DNA of 64,000 nt from Nitrosomonadales bacterium (GCA_016177795.1 JACOUM010000012.1:178483-242482); one strand, 5' to 3'; shown: positions 9,042 through 19,542, counted from the first letter of the stretch. Program-made: numbers and translations. The notes: generated by a model not told the origin, from the sequence alone.

Positions 9042-11552
9042 TTACGCTTGCGGTCGCTGTGTTTCGATCTGCACCAGCGGCTCATTCTCCACGTACACCT
9101 CGCGCGGACGCTGACGGCGGCGAGGAGCGGGCGCCTGGCTGCTAACAGGGGCCTGCGCGACTGCGCTGAACTTGGCCGGATCGGTCTCGATCTGAATCAG
9201 CCCTTCGCCCGTTGCCGCAGATACGACTGGCGCAACAGGCTGCGCCACGACCGCCGCAGATTCAACTTCCGCTGGTACAGCTTCCACAACAGGCTGCGAC
9301 ACGGCGCTGACTGGCTCTGCCGCAGGCGGCACTTCAGGGTAGGCGATGTACTCGATCGGCTTCAGTGGCGGCTCGTAGCCCGCGGGATAAGCGATGTACT
9401 CGCTCGGCTTCAGTCTGACCGGAGCGACTTGCTCGGCGGTGGCTTCAACGTTGCTTGTCATTTCCTCGACGCTGCTTGCCGTTGCTTCGCCGCCCTGCGC
9501 GATTTGATCACGACGTTCGCGTTCGCGGCGACCACCACGGCGACCGCGACGGCGAGCGCCTTCACGCGCGGCACCTTCTTCGGTCTGTTCCGCGGGTGCT
9601 GCAACCCGGCTTTCCAGCATCGGCTTCTCTTCGGCTTGCTGCACCGGGGTTACGCGCGGCTGGCGCGGTTGCCTTGGTGGACGTGGTTCGCGCTCACCTT
9701 GCTGACGCGGTTCCTGTGCTTTCGCTTCAGCCTGCGCAGGCTGCTTTTCACTGCGCTCGCGCCGGCGTTTGCCACCTTCACCGCGCTCGCTGCGTTCGCC
9801 GCGTTCACGGCGAGGCGGGGTACGCGGTTTGCCGGCAGCAGGCCTGGCCTTGGGTTGTTCCTCTTCCGCAGCCAGTGCCTTGAGCCAGCCGAACACCTTG
9901 CCGAGCAGCGAGAGCCTGGTCTTGGGGCTTTCCGCCTTCATCGGGGCGGGCTGCGCCGGGGTAATGCCTTGTACCACGGCGGTAGCGCGCGCAGCTTTCT
10001 GCTGTTCCTGTGCCGGGGTCAGCGATTTCTCTTCCGCCGGTTTTTCCACCAGCTTGTAGCTGGCCTGCAGCACTTCGTCGGTCATGTCGTCGTGACGCAG
10101 GCGATTGATGCTGTAGTTCGGCGTTTCCAGGTGCGGGTTGGGGATCAGCGTGACGCTGACCTTGAGGCGCGATTCGATGCGATGGATGTCGCCGCGCTTT
10201 TCGTTGAGCAGGAAGGTGGCGACGTCCACCGGCACTTGCACGTGAATGGCGACGCTGCTTTCCTTCATTGCCTCTTCCTGGATGATGCGCAGGATGTGCA
10301 GGGCGGAGGATTCCGTGCCGCGGATGTGGCCGATGCCGCTGCAGCGCGGACAGGCGATGTAGTTGCTCTCGCCCAGGCTGGGCTGCAGACGCTGGCGCGA
10401 CAGTTCCAGCAGGCCGAAGCGGGAAATCTTCGCGGTCTGCACGCGGGCGCGGTCGTAGCGCAGCGAGTCACGCAAACGGTTTTCCACATCGCGCTGGTTC
10501 TTGGCGCTCTCCATGTCGATGAAGTCGATGACGATCAGGCCACCCAGGTCGCGCAGGCGCAACTGGCGGGCGATTTCTTCCGCCGCTTCGAGATTGGTGT
10601 TGAACGCGGTGGTCTCGATGTCCGCGCCCTTGGTGGCGCGCGCCGAGTTGATGTCGACGGCGGTCAGCGCTTCGGTATGGTCGATCACGATCGCGCCGCC
10701 GGAAGGCAGCCGCACTTCGCGCGCATGGGCGGATTCGATCTGGTGTTCGATCTGGAAACGCGAGAACAGCGGCACGTCGTCCACATAGCGCTTGATGCGG
10801 TTCACGTTATCCGGCATCACCGTGCTCATGAACGCCAGCGCCTGCTGGTAGATGTCCTCGGTGTCGATCAGGATTTCGCCAATCTCCGGGTTGAAGTAGT
10901 CGCGGATGGCGCGCACCACCAGGCTGCTTTCCAGATAGATCAGCGACGGGGCTTTTTCTGACTCGGCAGCGCCCTCGATGGCGTCCCACAATTGCTTGAG
11001 GTAATCCAGGTCCCACTGCAGCTCTTGCTCGTTGCGGCCGATGCCGGCGGTGCGGGCGATGATGCTCATGCCGGCAGGGACCTCGACATGCGACAGCACT
11101 TCGCGCAGCTCATTGCGTTCCTCGCCTTCGATGCGGCGCGACACGCCGCCGCCGTTCGGGTTGTTCGGCATCAGCACGATGTAGCGACCGGCGAGGCTGA
11201 TGTAGGTAGTCAGCGCCGCGCCCTTGTTGCCGCGCTCGTCTTTTTCTACCTGTACCAGCAATTCCTGGCCTTCGCGCAAGGCTTCCTTGATGCTGGGGCG
11301 GTTGCCGCAACCGGGCTTGTAGTACTGCGGAGAGACTTCCTTGAAGGGGAGGAAACCGTGACGGTTGCCGCCGTATTCGACGAAACAGGCTTCGAGACTG
11401 GGCTCGATGCGCGTGATGAGTGCCTTGTAGATATTGCTCTTGCGTTGCTCTTTGCCGGCGGTTTCAATGTCGAGGTCGATGAGTTTCTGACCGTCAACAA
11501 TGGCGACACGGAGTTCTTCCGGTTGTGTCGCATTGAATAACATGCGTTTCAT
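9042..11552 (-). CDS. rne: Ribonuclease E
   Basis: Essential endonuclease for mRNA decay and rRNA/tRNA processing, and scaffold of the degradosome. The 836-residue product has the catalytic half intact: S1 domain (about 37-120), DNase I-like site with metal ligands Asp300 (TAVDINSAR) and Asp343 (VIDFIDME), and the zinc-link CPRC at 401-404 that holds the tetramer together. After about residue 500 the chain turns disordered and rich in R, E, P and A (arginine-rich RNA-binding stretches near 580-700) and ends in a short conserved-looking [12 protein letters not shown] tail. It is divergent from rluC, as in E. coli, with a long leader. Confidence 0.97.
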   Translation of the reverse strand: MKRMLFNATQPEELRVAIVDGQKLIDLDIETAGKEQRKSNIYKALITRIEPSLEACFVEYGGNRHGFLPFKEVSPQYYKPGCGNRPSIKEALREGQELLVQVEKDERGNKGAALTTYISLAGRYIVLMPNNPNGGGVSRRIEGEERNELREVLSHVEVPAGMSIIARTAGIGRNEQELQWDLDYLKQLWDAIEGAAESEKAPSLIYLESSLVVRAIRDYFNPEIGEILIDTEDIYQQALAFMSTVMPDNVNRIKRYVDDVPLFSRFQIEHQIESAHAREVRLPSGGAIVIDHTEALTAVDINSARATKGADIETTAFNTNLEAAEEIARQLRLRDLGGLIVIDFIDMESAKNQRDVENRLRDSLRYDRARVQTAKISRFGLLELSRQRLQPSLGESNYIACPRCSGIGHIRGTESSALHILRIIQEEAMKESSVAIHVQVPVDVATFLLNEKRGDIHRIESRLKVSVTLIPNPHLETPNYSINRLRHDDMTDEVLQASYKLVEKPAEEKSLTPAQEQQKAARATAVVQGITPAQPAPMKAESPKTRLSLLGKVFGWLKALAAEEEQPKARPAAGKPRTPPRRERGERSERGEGGKRRRERSEKQPAQAEAKAQEPRQQGEREPRPPRQPRQPRVTPVQQAEEKPMLESRVAAPAEQTEEGAAREGARRRGRRGGRRERERRDQIAQGGEATASSVEEMTSNVEATAEQVAPVRLKPSEYIAYPAGYEPPLKPIEYIAYPEVPPAAEPVSAVSQPVVEAVPAEVESAAVVAQPVAPVVSAATGEGLIQIETDPAKFSAVAQAPVSSQAPAPRRRQRPREVYVENEPLVQIETQRPQA

Positions 11553-11911
11553 TTTATTGTCTCCCGCGCTCTGACACGGGCAAGACCATACTACCCGCGG
11601 TCAGGCGGTAGAGAGGAGCAATCGTGCAAACTGCCTTGTATTGTGCAATCGGTTGGTCAAGTTCGTTCTCTGTCAGTAGCCGGTCTTTAAAAAATATTCT
11701 GGGTGTCGCAGCGTTGGCGCGACACGGGAAATTCACAGGTGCTTTGAGCGCGTAAATCAATTACTATCGCTGCTGGTTCCGGTGAGCGATATTAACCGGG
11801 CTGCGGCTGGTTTCTCAGGGGGGCGGCGATACATTGCGCCGTCGCTTTTTACGGGAATTCATCCCGAACTTACCCGATTCCAAAACGCGCGAGTGACGAA
11901 GTATAAGCAAA
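11553..11911. other. Divergent rne-rluC intergenic region with long rne leader
   Basis: A 359-nt region without a credible gene. In E. coli rne has a leader of about this size through which RNase E controls its own mRNA; a similar role here is inference. On the rne side it contains a stem GTGTCGC/GCGACAC (11703-11709 and 11719-11725). The rluC side has no clear Shine-Dalgarno apart from a purine-rich stretch. Confidence 0.5.
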
Positions 11912-12856
11912 ATGAATGATTTACGCAAAGAATCTGTGACCTTTTTGGAAGTGAATGAAAATGGCGCAGATCAGCGTATCGACAACTTCCTGTTCCGCCA
12001 TCTGAAGGGCGTGCCCAAAAGCCACGTTTACCGCATCCTGCGCGGCGGCGAGGTACGGGTGAACAAGAAACGCGTCGACCAGACCTACCGCCTGCAACCG
12101 GGCGACGTGTTGCGCATTCCGCCGGTCCGCGTGGCGGAAAAACCCGAGACCGCGTTCGTCCCCGCAGTCGAGTTTCCCGTTTTGTATGAAGATGATGCGC
12201 TGCTGGCGGTGAACAAGCCAGCCGGAACGGCGGTGCACGGCGGCAGCGGGGTGAGTTTCGGGGTGATCGAACAACTGCGCCGCGCCCGCCCGCAGGCCAA
12301 ATTCCTCGAACTGGTGCACCGCCTCGACCGCGAGACTTCCGGCGTGCTGCTGCTGGCGAAGAAGCGTTCCGCGCTGACCGCCATGCATGAAATCATGCGC
12401 GAGGGCAACAGCGACAAGCGTTATTTCACGCTGGTGCTGGGGCAATGGAAGAACGCCAGACAGCACGTCAAGTTGCCGTTGCACAAATTTGATACGCCGC
12501 AGGGTGAGAAGCGCGTGATGGTCAGGGAAGACGGGCAGGCATCGCACACCATTTTCACTCTGCAAAAAAGCTGGCCGGAATTCAGCCTGCTCGAAGCACA
12601 ACTCAAGACCGGGCGCACCCACCAGATCCGCGTGCATCTCGCGCACCTCGGTTTTCCGATCGCCGGCGACGATAAATACGGTGATTTCGCGCGCAACAAG
12701 GTATTGATGAAGCAGGGGCTGAAGCGCATGTTTCTGCATGCGCACAGCATCGCCTTTGCGCATCCGCTGACGGGTGAGCCGCTGCTACTGACCGCACCGT
12801 TGCCGCAGGATCTGCAAAGCTTTATCAGCCGGCTGGATGCGAACGCCGGCGCCTGA
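11912..12856 (+). CDS. rluC: 23S rRNA pseudouridine(955/2504/2580) synthase
   Basis: Isomerises three uridines of 23S rRNA. The 314-residue protein has an N-terminal S4 RNA-binding domain (about 20-80), then the RluA-family catalytic domain with NKPAG at 101-105 and HRLDRETSGVLLLAK at 137-150, where Asp139 is the catalytic residue. Its position divergent from rne matches the E. coli rluC location and supports RluC rather than RluD or RluA. Ends 14 nt from the convergent ugd gene. Confidence 0.93.
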   Translation: MNDLRKESVTFLEVNENGADQRIDNFLFRHLKGVPKSHVYRILRGGEVRVNKKRVDQTYRLQPGDVLRIPPVRVAEKPETAFVPAVEFPVLYEDDALLAVNKPAGTAVHGGSGVSFGVIEQLRRARPQAKFLELVHRLDRETSGVLLLAKKRSALTAMHEIMREGNSDKRYFTLVLGQWKNARQHVKLPLHKFDTPQGEKRVMVREDGQASHTIFTLQKSWPEFSLLEAQLKTGRTHQIRVHLAHLGFPIAGDDKYGDFARNKVLMKQGLKRMFLHAHSIAFAHPLTGEPLLLTAPLPQDLQSFISRLDANAGA

Positions 12857-12870
12857 TTCTGTTTGCGCTC

Positions 12871-14037
12871 CTAGTCTTTACCAAACAAATCGCGGCTGTA
12901 AACCTTGTCGGCCACGTCCCTGATGTCGTCGGTAATCCGGTTGGCAACGATGATGTCGGACTCTTTCTTGAATTGCGCCAGGTCATTCACCACTCTGGAG
13001 TGGAAAAATTCCGCTTCCTTGAGCACGGGTTCATAAACAATGACCTCGATACCCTTGGCCTTGATGCGTTTCATGATGCCCTGGATACTTGAAGAACGGA
13101 AATTGTCCGACCCGCTCTTCATGACCAGGCGGTGGATGCCGACTATTTTCGGATTGCGCTTGACGATGCTTTTCGCAATAAAATCCTTGCGCGTGGTGTT
13201 TGCCTCGACGATGGCATGGATCAGGTTTTGCGGGACATCCTGATAGTTGGCGAGCAGTTGTTTCGTGTCTTTGGGCAGACAATAGCCGCCGTACCCGAAC
13301 GAAGGGTTGTTGTAGTGATCCCCGATGCGCGGGTCGAGGCTTACCCCCTGAATGATCTGTCTCGTGTCCAGCCCGTGGGTGGCCGCATAGGTATCGAGCT
13401 CGTTGAAGTAGGCCACGCGCATGGCGAGGTAGGTGTTGGCAAAAAGCTTGATTGCCTCGGCCTCGGTCGCGTCGGTAAACAGGGTGGGGATGTGTTGCTT
13501 GATCGCGCCTTGCCTGAGCAGGTCGGCAAAAATTTCGGCACGCCTGGAGCGTTCGCCGACGACGATGCGCGAGGGATGCAGGTTGTCGTACAACGCACGG
13601 CCTTCGCGCAAAAACTCCGGTGAGAAAATCAGATTGCCGCAATTGAATCTGGCACGGGTTTTTACGGTGTAGCCCACCGGAATGGTGGATTTGATGACCA
13701 TCACGGCCTGCGGATTGATGTTCAGGACATCCTGAATGACTGACTCGATCGAGCCGGTATTGAAGTAATTGGTTTCCGGGTCATAGTCCGTCGGCGTGGC
13801 GATGATGACATAGTCAGCCCCGGCGTAGGCTTCGTGTTTGTCCAGAGTGGCTCTGAAGTTGAGAGTCTTGTGCTGCAGGTAATCCTCGATTTCGGCATCT
13901 TCGATGGGCGACTGCTTGCGGTTAAGCATTTCGATCTTTTCAGGAACGATGTCGATTGCAACCACTTCATTGTGCTGGGCAAGCAGGACGGCGTTGGAAA
14001 GGCCTACGTAACCGGTACCGGCAATGGCAATTTTCAT
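12871..14037 (-). CDS. ugd: UDP-glucose 6-dehydrogenase
   Basis: Oxidises UDP-glucose to UDP-glucuronate with two NAD+, giving precursors for exopolysaccharide, capsule or lipid A modification. The 388-residue protein has the Rossmann GTGYVG at 7-12, a STIPVGYT segment near 117-124, and the catalytic Cys253 in [15 protein letters not shown]. Length fits the short class (Ugd of E. coli type, about 388 residues). It stands alone, with no polysaccharide genes nearby; downstream it meets rluC tail to tail. Confidence 0.95.
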   Translation of the reverse strand: MKIAIAGTGYVGLSNAVLLAQHNEVVAIDIVPEKIEMLNRKQSPIEDAEIEDYLQHKTLNFRATLDKHEAYAGADYVIIATPTDYDPETNYFNTGSIESVIQDVLNINPQAVMVIKSTIPVGYTVKTRARFNCGNLIFSPEFLREGRALYDNLHPSRIVVGERSRRAEIFADLLRQGAIKQHIPTLFTDATEAEAIKLFANTYLAMRVAYFNELDTYAATHGLDTRQIIQGVSLDPRIGDHYNNPSFGYGGYCLPKDTKQLLANYQDVPQNLIHAIVEANTTRKDFIAKSIVKRNPKIVGIHRLVMKSGSDNFRSSSIQGIMKRIKAKGIEVIVYEPVLKEAEFFHSRVVNDLAQFKKESDIIVANRITDDIRDVADKVYSRDLFGKD

Positions 14038-14076
14038 GAATTGAACGTTAGCGTGCTATAAAAACCATAGCGCGCA

Positions 14077-15015
14077 TTATACGTGCATCTGTTGCCGGAT
14101 TGTGTCATCGACTTGCTGCGACAGGCCGGGGGCAAGGCAATCCAGCTCGATGTTGTCCGGCATGGAACGCAGCCAGGTGAGCTGGCGTTTCGCCAGCTGG
14201 CGCGTGGCGGCGATGCCGGTCTCCAGCAACTGCGCTTCATTGATTTCGCCCTCCATGAACTGCCATGCCTGGCGGTAACCGACGCAGCGCATCGCGGGCA
14301 GATCGGGATGCAGGTCATAGCGTCGGCGCAGGCCGCGCAGCTCTTCGACCAGCCCCTGTGCCAGCATTTGCCTGAAGCGCGTGGCGATGCGGACATGGAG
14401 CTGGGCACGGTCGCCCGGGATGAGGGCAATGGGGAGGATGCGGTACGGCAGCTCATGCCGCGTTTGCAGCCCGAGCAGCGCGGACATCGGCGATCCGGTT
14501 ATGCGGTAGATTTCCATGGCGCGCTGGATGCGTTGCGTGTCGTTGGGTGCGAGGCGCGCCGCGGTCTCGGCATCCACTGCGGCAAGTTGCCTATGCAGAT
14601 GTTCAATGCCGTGCTGCGCGATCTCGGCATCCAGCGCGGCGCGCACTTCGGGGTCGGCTTGCGGCAGGTCGCTCAATCCTTCGCGCAGCGCCTTGAAATA
14701 CAGCATGGTGCCGCCGACCAGCAGCGGTATTTTTCCTCGCGCGGTGATATCCGCCATCAGGCGCAGCGCGTCACGGCGAAAGGCAGCGGCGGAGTAGGCC
14801 TCGGTCGGAGCGATGATGTCGATCAGGTGGTGCGGCGCGCGCGCGAGGGTGGCGGCATCCGGTTTGGCGGTGCCGATGTTCATGTCGCGGTACACCAGCG
14901 CAGAATCCACGCTGATGAGTTCCACCGGCAGGCGTTGCGCCAGCTCCACCGCGACGCCGGTCTTGCCGCTGGCGGTGGGTCCCATCAGGAAAATTGCCGG
15001 GGGCAAAGTTTTCAT
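14077..15015 (-). CDS. miaA: tRNA dimethylallyltransferase
   Basis: Adds a dimethylallyl group to A37 of tRNAs reading UNN codons. The 312-residue protein has the P-loop GPTASGKT at 12-19 and the [16 protein letters not shown] segment that follows, typical of MiaA. The start at 15015 is set by this domain onset and by the ATGA overlap with the stop of the upstream MFS gene (15012-15015), indicating coupling. In E. coli miaA lies beside mutL; here mutL is two genes upstream in the same direction, so the neighbourhood is an expanded version of mutL-miaA. Confidence 0.96.
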   Translation of the reverse strand: MKTLPPAIFLMGPTASGKTGVAVELAQRLPVELISVDSALVYRDMNIGTAKPDAATLARAPHHLIDIIAPTEAYSAAAFRRDALRLMADITARGKIPLLVGGTMLYFKALREGLSDLPQADPEVRAALDAEIAQHGIEHLHRQLAAVDAETAARLAPNDTQRIQRAMEIYRITGSPMSALLGLQTRHELPYRILPIALIPGDRAQLHVRIATRFRQMLAQGLVEELRGLRRRYDLHPDLPAMRCVGYRQAWQFMEGEINEAQLLETGIAATRQLAKRQLTWLRSMPDNIELDCLAPGLSQQVDDTIRQQMHV

Positions 15016-16304
15016 GCCAGCTCCCTGTCGCGCGTTTCGCGCATTGCCAGCACGGCCAGCAAACTGATCGCGGCCGCGGCGGAAACATAGCCGCCCACCC
15101 AACTGAGCCCGCCGCGCAGCACCAGTTGCTGCGCGAGATAGGGCGCGAGCGAAGCGCCGAGGATGCCGCCCAGATTATAGGCCGCGCCCGCACCGGTATA
15201 GCGCACCGCGGTCGGGAACAGTTCCGGCAGCAGCGCGCCCATCGGCGCGAAGGTCGCGCCCATCAGGAACAACTCGATGGAAAGGAACATGGTTATTTGA
15301 AACGGCGAGCCGCTGCCCAGCATCGGCGCCAGCAGAAAGCCGGACAGCAGTGCCGCGCTGCCCGCTACGAGCAATACCGGGCGGCGGCCGTAGCGGTCGC
15401 CCGCCATTGCTGCAAGCGGCGTGGACGCGGCCATGAAGACGACGGCGACGCACAGCATGCCGAGGAACTGCGGGCGCGGGATGCCGAGCGTGGTGACGCC
15501 GTAGCTCAGCGAAAACACCGTGGAGATGTAGAACAGCGCATAACACACCACCATCGCCAGCGCGCCCAGCAGCAGGGGTGCGGCATGATGTGACAGCAAT
15601 TGCGCCAGCGGCAGTTTCACTGGCTCGTGCGATGCCATGGCTTTGGCAAACACCGGTGTCTCGGTGAGCCTGAGCCGCACGTAGAGTCCGACGATGACCA
15701 GCGCCGCGCTGGCGAGGAACGGAATGCGCCAGCCCCATGCGCGGAATTGCGCGTCGTCGAGCCATTGCGACAGCAGCAGGAAATTGCCGGTCGCCAGCAG
15801 GAAGCCGACCGGCGGGCCGAGTTGAGGGAACATGCCGAACCAGCCACGCCTGCCCTTGGGCGCATACTCCGCCGCCAGCAACGCCGCGCCGCCCCATTCG
15901 CCGCCGAGGCCGATCCCTTGGCCGAAGCGCAGCAGGCACAGCAGCGCGGGCGCGGCCCAGCCGATCAGATCGTGGCCGGGCAGCACACCAATCAGCGTGG
16001 TGGAAACGCCCATCACCAGCAGCGAGGCGACAAGCGTCGTCTTGCGCCCGATGCGGTCGCCGAAATGCCCGAACAAAAGTGCACCGAGCGGGCGCGCGAG
16101 GAACGCGATGCCGAAGGTGAGGAACGCATTCAGCGCCTGCACCGCCGGATCGCTGCCGGGGAAAAACACCGGCCCGATCACCATCGCCACCGCGAGGCCG
16201 TAGATGTAGAAATCGTAGAACTCGATGGCGGTGCCGATGAAGCTGGCGAAGGCGATGCGGGTGGTTGAGGTGGGGGGTGATGCGCTCAAAGCGTGTTCGT
16301 GCAT
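15012..16304 (-). CDS. MFS transporter, metabolite:H+ symporter type
   Basis: A 430-residue carrier with about twelve transmembrane helices, close to the MHS (metabolite:H+ symporter) group of the major facilitator superfamily. The N terminus reads [16 protein letters not shown], a hallmark of that group, and the loop 2-3 motif is [12 protein letters not shown], with a second copy [11 protein letters not shown] in the middle. Substrates of relatives include proline/betaine, shikimate, citrate and alpha-ketoglutarate; the substrate here is unknown. It overlaps miaA by 4 nt and lies 3 nt below the DUF2971 gene. Confidence 0.9.
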   Translation of the reverse strand: MHEHALSASPPTSTTRIAFASFIGTAIEFYDFYIYGLAVAMVIGPVFFPGSDPAVQALNAFLTFGIAFLARPLGALLFGHFGDRIGRKTTLVASLLVMGVSTTLIGVLPGHDLIGWAAPALLCLLRFGQGIGLGGEWGGAALLAAEYAPKGRRGWFGMFPQLGPPVGFLLATGNFLLLSQWLDDAQFRAWGWRIPFLASAALVIVGLYVRLRLTETPVFAKAMASHEPVKLPLAQLLSHHAAPLLLGALAMVVCYALFYISTVFSLSYGVTTLGIPRPQFLGMLCVAVVFMAASTPLAAMAGDRYGRRPVLLVAGSAALLSGFLLAPMLGSGSPFQITMFLSIELFLMGATFAPMGALLPELFPTAVRYTGAGAAYNLGGILGASLAPYLAQQLVLRGGLSWVGGYVSAAAAISLLAVLAMRETRDRELA

Positions 16305-16307
16305 GAT

Positions 16308-17039
16308 CTACAACTCTATTGCAGTAATGCCAAAATCAGTATCAGCATGAACAATTTCGCAGAATTTTGTGCAACCACTGTACTCCCTGGCCAATTTACT
16401 TACCAACTCAATATCAGACTGGGGAGTTCGCAATCCAAAACAAATTTGTTCGAGACAACCGTGCGGAATATTTAAAGTGTCATTCGTGTGTCGGATAATC
16501 CTTGCCTCCTTCTCGTGTTGCCAAGCAGGACTTCTTGCTGTCAGAAACACCTTTGTAAGCTCTATGACGAAACTATTGTCATCTGGCTGAATGGGAGAAT
16601 TTATTAGCCAGTTGGTTAGAATGTCAGCGCCGTACTTTACTGTGTCTACTCCTAGAATCTCTTTGGGGTTATTTAGATATGTTTCTGTAAAACGATAAAG
16701 TAGGCTTACTCCTTTATGTGCATCAGCATAGTGAGACCAAAGTAGTGGTTCATCAAAACTATTCTCAAGTAATGAAAAAGAACACACGCCAACGTTTTGG
16801 AATTGCTTAGAAAAATTTTCAAGGAGATTGTCTGACTTTAAGACTGCCTGAAAAGCAGTTTTTCGTATGCCTTCGGTTTTTTCAGCGGCTCTTGTAAAGG
16901 CTTTGCGGACATCAAGCTGACAATCAAATGGATCGTTTAGCAAATCCGGTTTGGGAAAGTACAAGCTTGGAGTAACTAAAGATTCGATCAAATATTTATT
17001 GATCGGCTTGAATTTAAAGTAAAGGAAATCTTCACTCAT
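16308..17039 (-). CDS. DUF2971 domain protein
   Basis: A 243-residue cytosolic protein with the DUF2971 pattern: an N-terminal KFKPINKYLIESLVTPSLYF and NDPFDCQ segment, a central LLWSHYADAHKGVSLLY block and a C-terminal EKEARIIR motif. Base composition is clearly more AT-rich than the flanking mutL and MFS genes, which suggests recent acquisition. Its ATG abuts the mutL stop codon. DUF2971 proteins are scattered in bacterial genomes, sometimes in defence-like islands; the biochemical role is unknown. Confidence 0.85.
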   Translation of the reverse strand: MSEDFLYFKFKPINKYLIESLVTPSLYFPKPDLLNDPFDCQLDVRKAFTRAAEKTEGIRKTAFQAVLKSDNLLENFSKQFQNVGVCSFSLLENSFDEPLLWSHYADAHKGVSLLYRFTETYLNNPKEILGVDTVKYGADILTNWLINSPIQPDDNSFVIELTKVFLTARSPAWQHEKEARIIRHTNDTLNIPHGCLEQICFGLRTPQSDIELVSKLAREYSGCTKFCEIVHADTDFGITAIEL

Positions 17040-18872
17040 TTATTTCCCCCGCATAAACATCGCATCCAGTTCCGCCAGCGTGATCTGGAACCACGTCGGC
17101 CGGCCGTGGTTGCACTGGCCGGCGCGTTCGGTCTGCTCCATCTCGCGCAGCAGCGCGTTCATCTCGGTGATGCTCAGGATGCGGTTGGCGCGCACCGCAC
17201 CGTGGCAGGCGAGGGTGGCGAGCAACTCATTGCGCCGCTCGGTGAGCGCGCGCGATGCGCCATACTCGCGCAGTTCGCGCAGCACCTCCTGCGCCATCGT
17301 TTCGGCCTCATCCTGCCTGAGCAGCGCCGGCATCGCGCGCACCACGAGCTGGGTGGGGGACAGCGGTGCGATGTCGAAACCGAGCATCCTGAGCGCATCC
17401 TGTTCCACTTCCGCCGTCGCGACATCCAGCGGCTCGGCATAGAAACTCACCGGGATCAGCAGCGGCTGCGTGGCGATCTGTTCCTCGTCCAGCGCGGCCT
17501 TGAGGCGCTCGTAGACGATGCGCTCGTGCGCGGCATGCATGTCCACCACCACCAGCCCCTGCGCGTTCTGCGCGAGGATGTAGATGCCGGAGAGCTGCGC
17601 GAGGGCAAAGCCGAGCGGCGGAACTGGTGAGTGGTGAGTAGAAAGTGGTGAGTGGGGCATGGGGGTGGATTTACCACTTTCCACTTCCCACTCCCTGCTC
17701 CCAACTTGCATTTCCCACAACCGATATGCGGCCTGCTGTTGCGCGACGCCGAGGCCGATATGCTGCTGTTGCGGCGGTGCGAACGCAGGCTCTGAATCTG
17801 CGGCTGCGGCACCCTGCCCGCCTGATACCGGAATCGACAGCGTCTGTTGCAGGGTGTGAAAAATGAATTGATGCACTCCCTGGCTCTCGCGGAAGCGCAC
17901 CTCGCTCTTGGCGGGATGCACGTTCACGTCCACCTGTTCCGGCGGCAGGTCGAGGAACAGCACGAAGGCCGGGTGGCGCTGGTGATGGAGGATGTCCTGA
18001 TATGCCAGTCTTAGCGCGTGGCTGGCGACCTTGTCGCGCACGAAGCGGCCATTGACGAAGAAGTATTGCACATCGCGGCTGGAGCGCGAGTAGGCGGGCA
18101 GTGCGGCGAGGCCGCGCAGCGACAGATTCGCCGCCTGACGCTCCACTTCCACGGCAGCGGTGCCGAACTCTTCTCCAAGGATGGCGGAGATGCGATTCAG
18201 GTTAGCGGCTTTTACTATCTCACGCTCTCCAAGCCCCTCACCCCCGGCCCCTCTCCCGCCTGCGGGGGAGGGGAGGAGTTGCCAGATGGTCTTGCCGTTG
18301 TGCTGTAGCGAAAAGGCGACATCGGGGCGCGACAGCGCGATGCGCTTGAAGGTTTCTTCGCAATGGGCGAATTCGGTGGCCTCGGACTTGAGGAATTTGC
18401 GCCGCGCCGGGGTATTGAAATACAGCTCGCGCAGCTCCACTGTGCTGCCCTGCGCGTGGCTGGCTGGCACGGCTTCGCCGACAATTCCGTTCATCGCTTC
18501 CACTTTCCAGCCATGCGTGTCATGTACGGTGCGGCTGGTGAGGGCAAGATGCGCCACTGCAGCCATGCTCGCCAGCGCTTCGCCGCGAAAACCCATGCTG
18601 GCGACTTGTTGCAGATCGTCCAGCGAGGCGATCTTGCTGGTGGCATGGCGCATCAACGCGAGCGGCAAATCATCCTTCGCGATGCCCTTGCCGTTGTCGC
18701 GCACGCGCAACAATTTGACGCCGCCGCCTTCCAGTTGCACCGCGATGTCGGTCGCGCCCGCGTCGAGGCTGTTCTCCAGCAACTCTTTCAGCGCCGAAGC
18801 CGGACGTTCGATCACCTCGCCAGCGGCAATCTGGTTAATGAGCAGGTCGGGAAGCAAATGGATGGCAGGCAT
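17040..18872 (-). CDS. mutL: DNA mismatch repair protein MutL, with repeat-derived insertions
   Basis: GHKL ATPase that links MutS mismatch recognition to strand removal. The 610-residue protein has the N-terminal ATPase motifs (ENSLDAGA 33-40, DNGKGI 59-64, GFRGEAL 94-100). Its C-terminal domain has a DMHAAHERIVYE motif at 444-455 matching the DQHA-x2-E-x4-E endonuclease consensus, so it likely nicks DNA, as in species without MutH. Two stretches look like intergenic repeats captured in frame: residues about 200-218 (SPAGGRGAGGEGLG) and about 389-418 in the interdomain linker. The frame remains open, so the gene is probably functional. Confidence 0.95.
   Translation of the reverse strand: MPAIHLLPDLLINQIAAGEVIERPASALKELLENSLDAGATDIAVQLEGGGVKLLRVRDNGKGIAKDDLPLALMRHATSKIASLDDLQQVASMGFRGEALASMAAVAHLALTSRTVHDTHGWKVEAMNGIVGEAVPASHAQGSTVELRELYFNTPARRKFLKSEATEFAHCEETFKRIALSRPDVAFSLQHNGKTIWQLLPSPAGGRGAGGEGLGEREIVKAANLNRISAILGEEFGTAAVEVERQAANLSLRGLAALPAYSRSSRDVQYFFVNGRFVRDKVASHALRLAYQDILHHQRHPAFVLFLDLPPEQVDVNVHPAKSEVRFRESQGVHQFIFHTLQQTLSIPVSGGQGAAAADSEPAFAPPQQQHIGLGVAQQQAAYRLWEMQVGSREWEVESGKSTPMPHSPLSTHHSPVPPLGFALAQLSGIYILAQNAQGLVVVDMHAAHERIVYERLKAALDEEQIATQPLLIPVSFYAEPLDVATAEVEQDALRMLGFDIAPLSPTQLVVRAMPALLRQDEAETMAQEVLRELREYGASRALTERRNELLATLACHGAVRANRILSITEMNALLREMEQTERAGQCNHGRPTWFQITLAELDAMFMRGK
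17619..17708. repeat. Repeat-derived insertion in the mutL linker
   Basis: On the plus strand this segment alternates GTGAGTGG/AAAGTGG units (17622-17657) with their approximate reverse complement CCACTTTCCACTTCCCACTCC (17674-17694). It encodes the serine/proline/histidine-rich linker residues 389-418 of MutL in frame. The composition is like a dispersed spacer repeat rather than a conserved domain. Confidence 0.65.
18219..18273. repeat. CCCTCTCCC-type palindromic repeat inside mutL
   Basis: The core at 18248-18273 pairs CCCCTCTCCC with GGGGGAGGGG around a 6-nt loop, preceded by AAGCCCCTCACCCCCGG. It adds about 19 residues (200-218) between the MutL ATPase core and the transducer domain without breaking the frame. 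A related palindrome occurs in tadA at 33113-33137. Confidence 0.75.
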
Positions 18873-19070
18873 GGCCGCGAATTATAGCGGATGGGGAATC
18901 CTCCGGATTGTCCGGGTTATAATCGGGGCAGCAAGACTCCCGTTGCCGGCGTATTCAGAAACGGCCAATCCGGCAGCAAGCTCATGAAACGGCTTTTCAA
19001 CGCAGGCGCTACAGGCGTGACTCATCGACCGCCCTGTTTTCTCACAACGAACTATGGAGATATGACCATC

Positions 19071-19469
19071 ATGAATACCGAATCCATGTATTACATCGCT
19101 GAAAGCGGCAAGACATTCGAACAGGCTGCGACTGATCTGGAAGCGGCGGTGAAGCGCCACGAGTTTGGCGTGTTGCACATTCATGATTTGGGCAACACCT
19201 TGCGCAGCAAAGGCGTTGACTTTACCGGGCAATGCAAGGTGTTCGAAATCTGCAATCCGGCGCAGGCCGCCAAGGTGCTCTCCTCCGACATGCGCATCAA
19301 CATGGCGCTGCCTTGCCGCATCTCGGTATACACCGAACAAGGCAAAACCAGGATCGGAATGATCAGGCCGATGCCGATGCTTGCGGCACTATCGCAGGAC
19401 GCGACACTGGCAGAGGTGGCGCAACAGGTCGAGGCCAAAACCAGGCAAATGATAGATGAAGCCAGATAG
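19071..19469 (+). CDS. DUF302 domain protein
   Basis: A 132-residue cytosolic protein with the DUF302 fold: an N-terminal MYYIAESGKTFEQAATDLE, then HEFGVLHIHDLGNTLRSKG, CKVFEICNPAQAAKVL and a C-terminal helix. DUF302 is a small alpha/beta domain seen alone in many redox-active bacteria; function is unknown, though some members lie near metal or sulfur genes. The start at 19071 has GGAG 11 nt upstream; an ATG at 19062 is also possible but only 2 nt from the same site. The 198-nt gap to divergent mutL should hold both promoters. Confidence 0.87.
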   Translation: MNTESMYYIAESGKTFEQAATDLEAAVKRHEFGVLHIHDLGNTLRSKGVDFTGQCKVFEICNPAQAAKVLSSDMRINMALPCRISVYTEQGKTRIGMIRPMPMLAALSQDATLAEVAQQVEAKTRQMIDEAR

Positions 19470-19542
19470 TTGCCACCGTTCCGGCAAAAAGGCTGCATGA
19501 GTACGGCCGCTGGCCCGCACAATCCAAAGGAGCACACACACT

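Noticed and set aside
9048..10961. Very long plus-strand open frame antisense to rne
   Set aside because: It is a codon-bias shadow in a GC-rich gene: low-complexity, no start site, and rne on the other strand is unmistakable.
17040..18872. MutL insertions considered as frameshifts or sequencing errors
   Set aside because: The frame stays open with intact motifs on both sides, so in-frame repeat capture is a better explanation.
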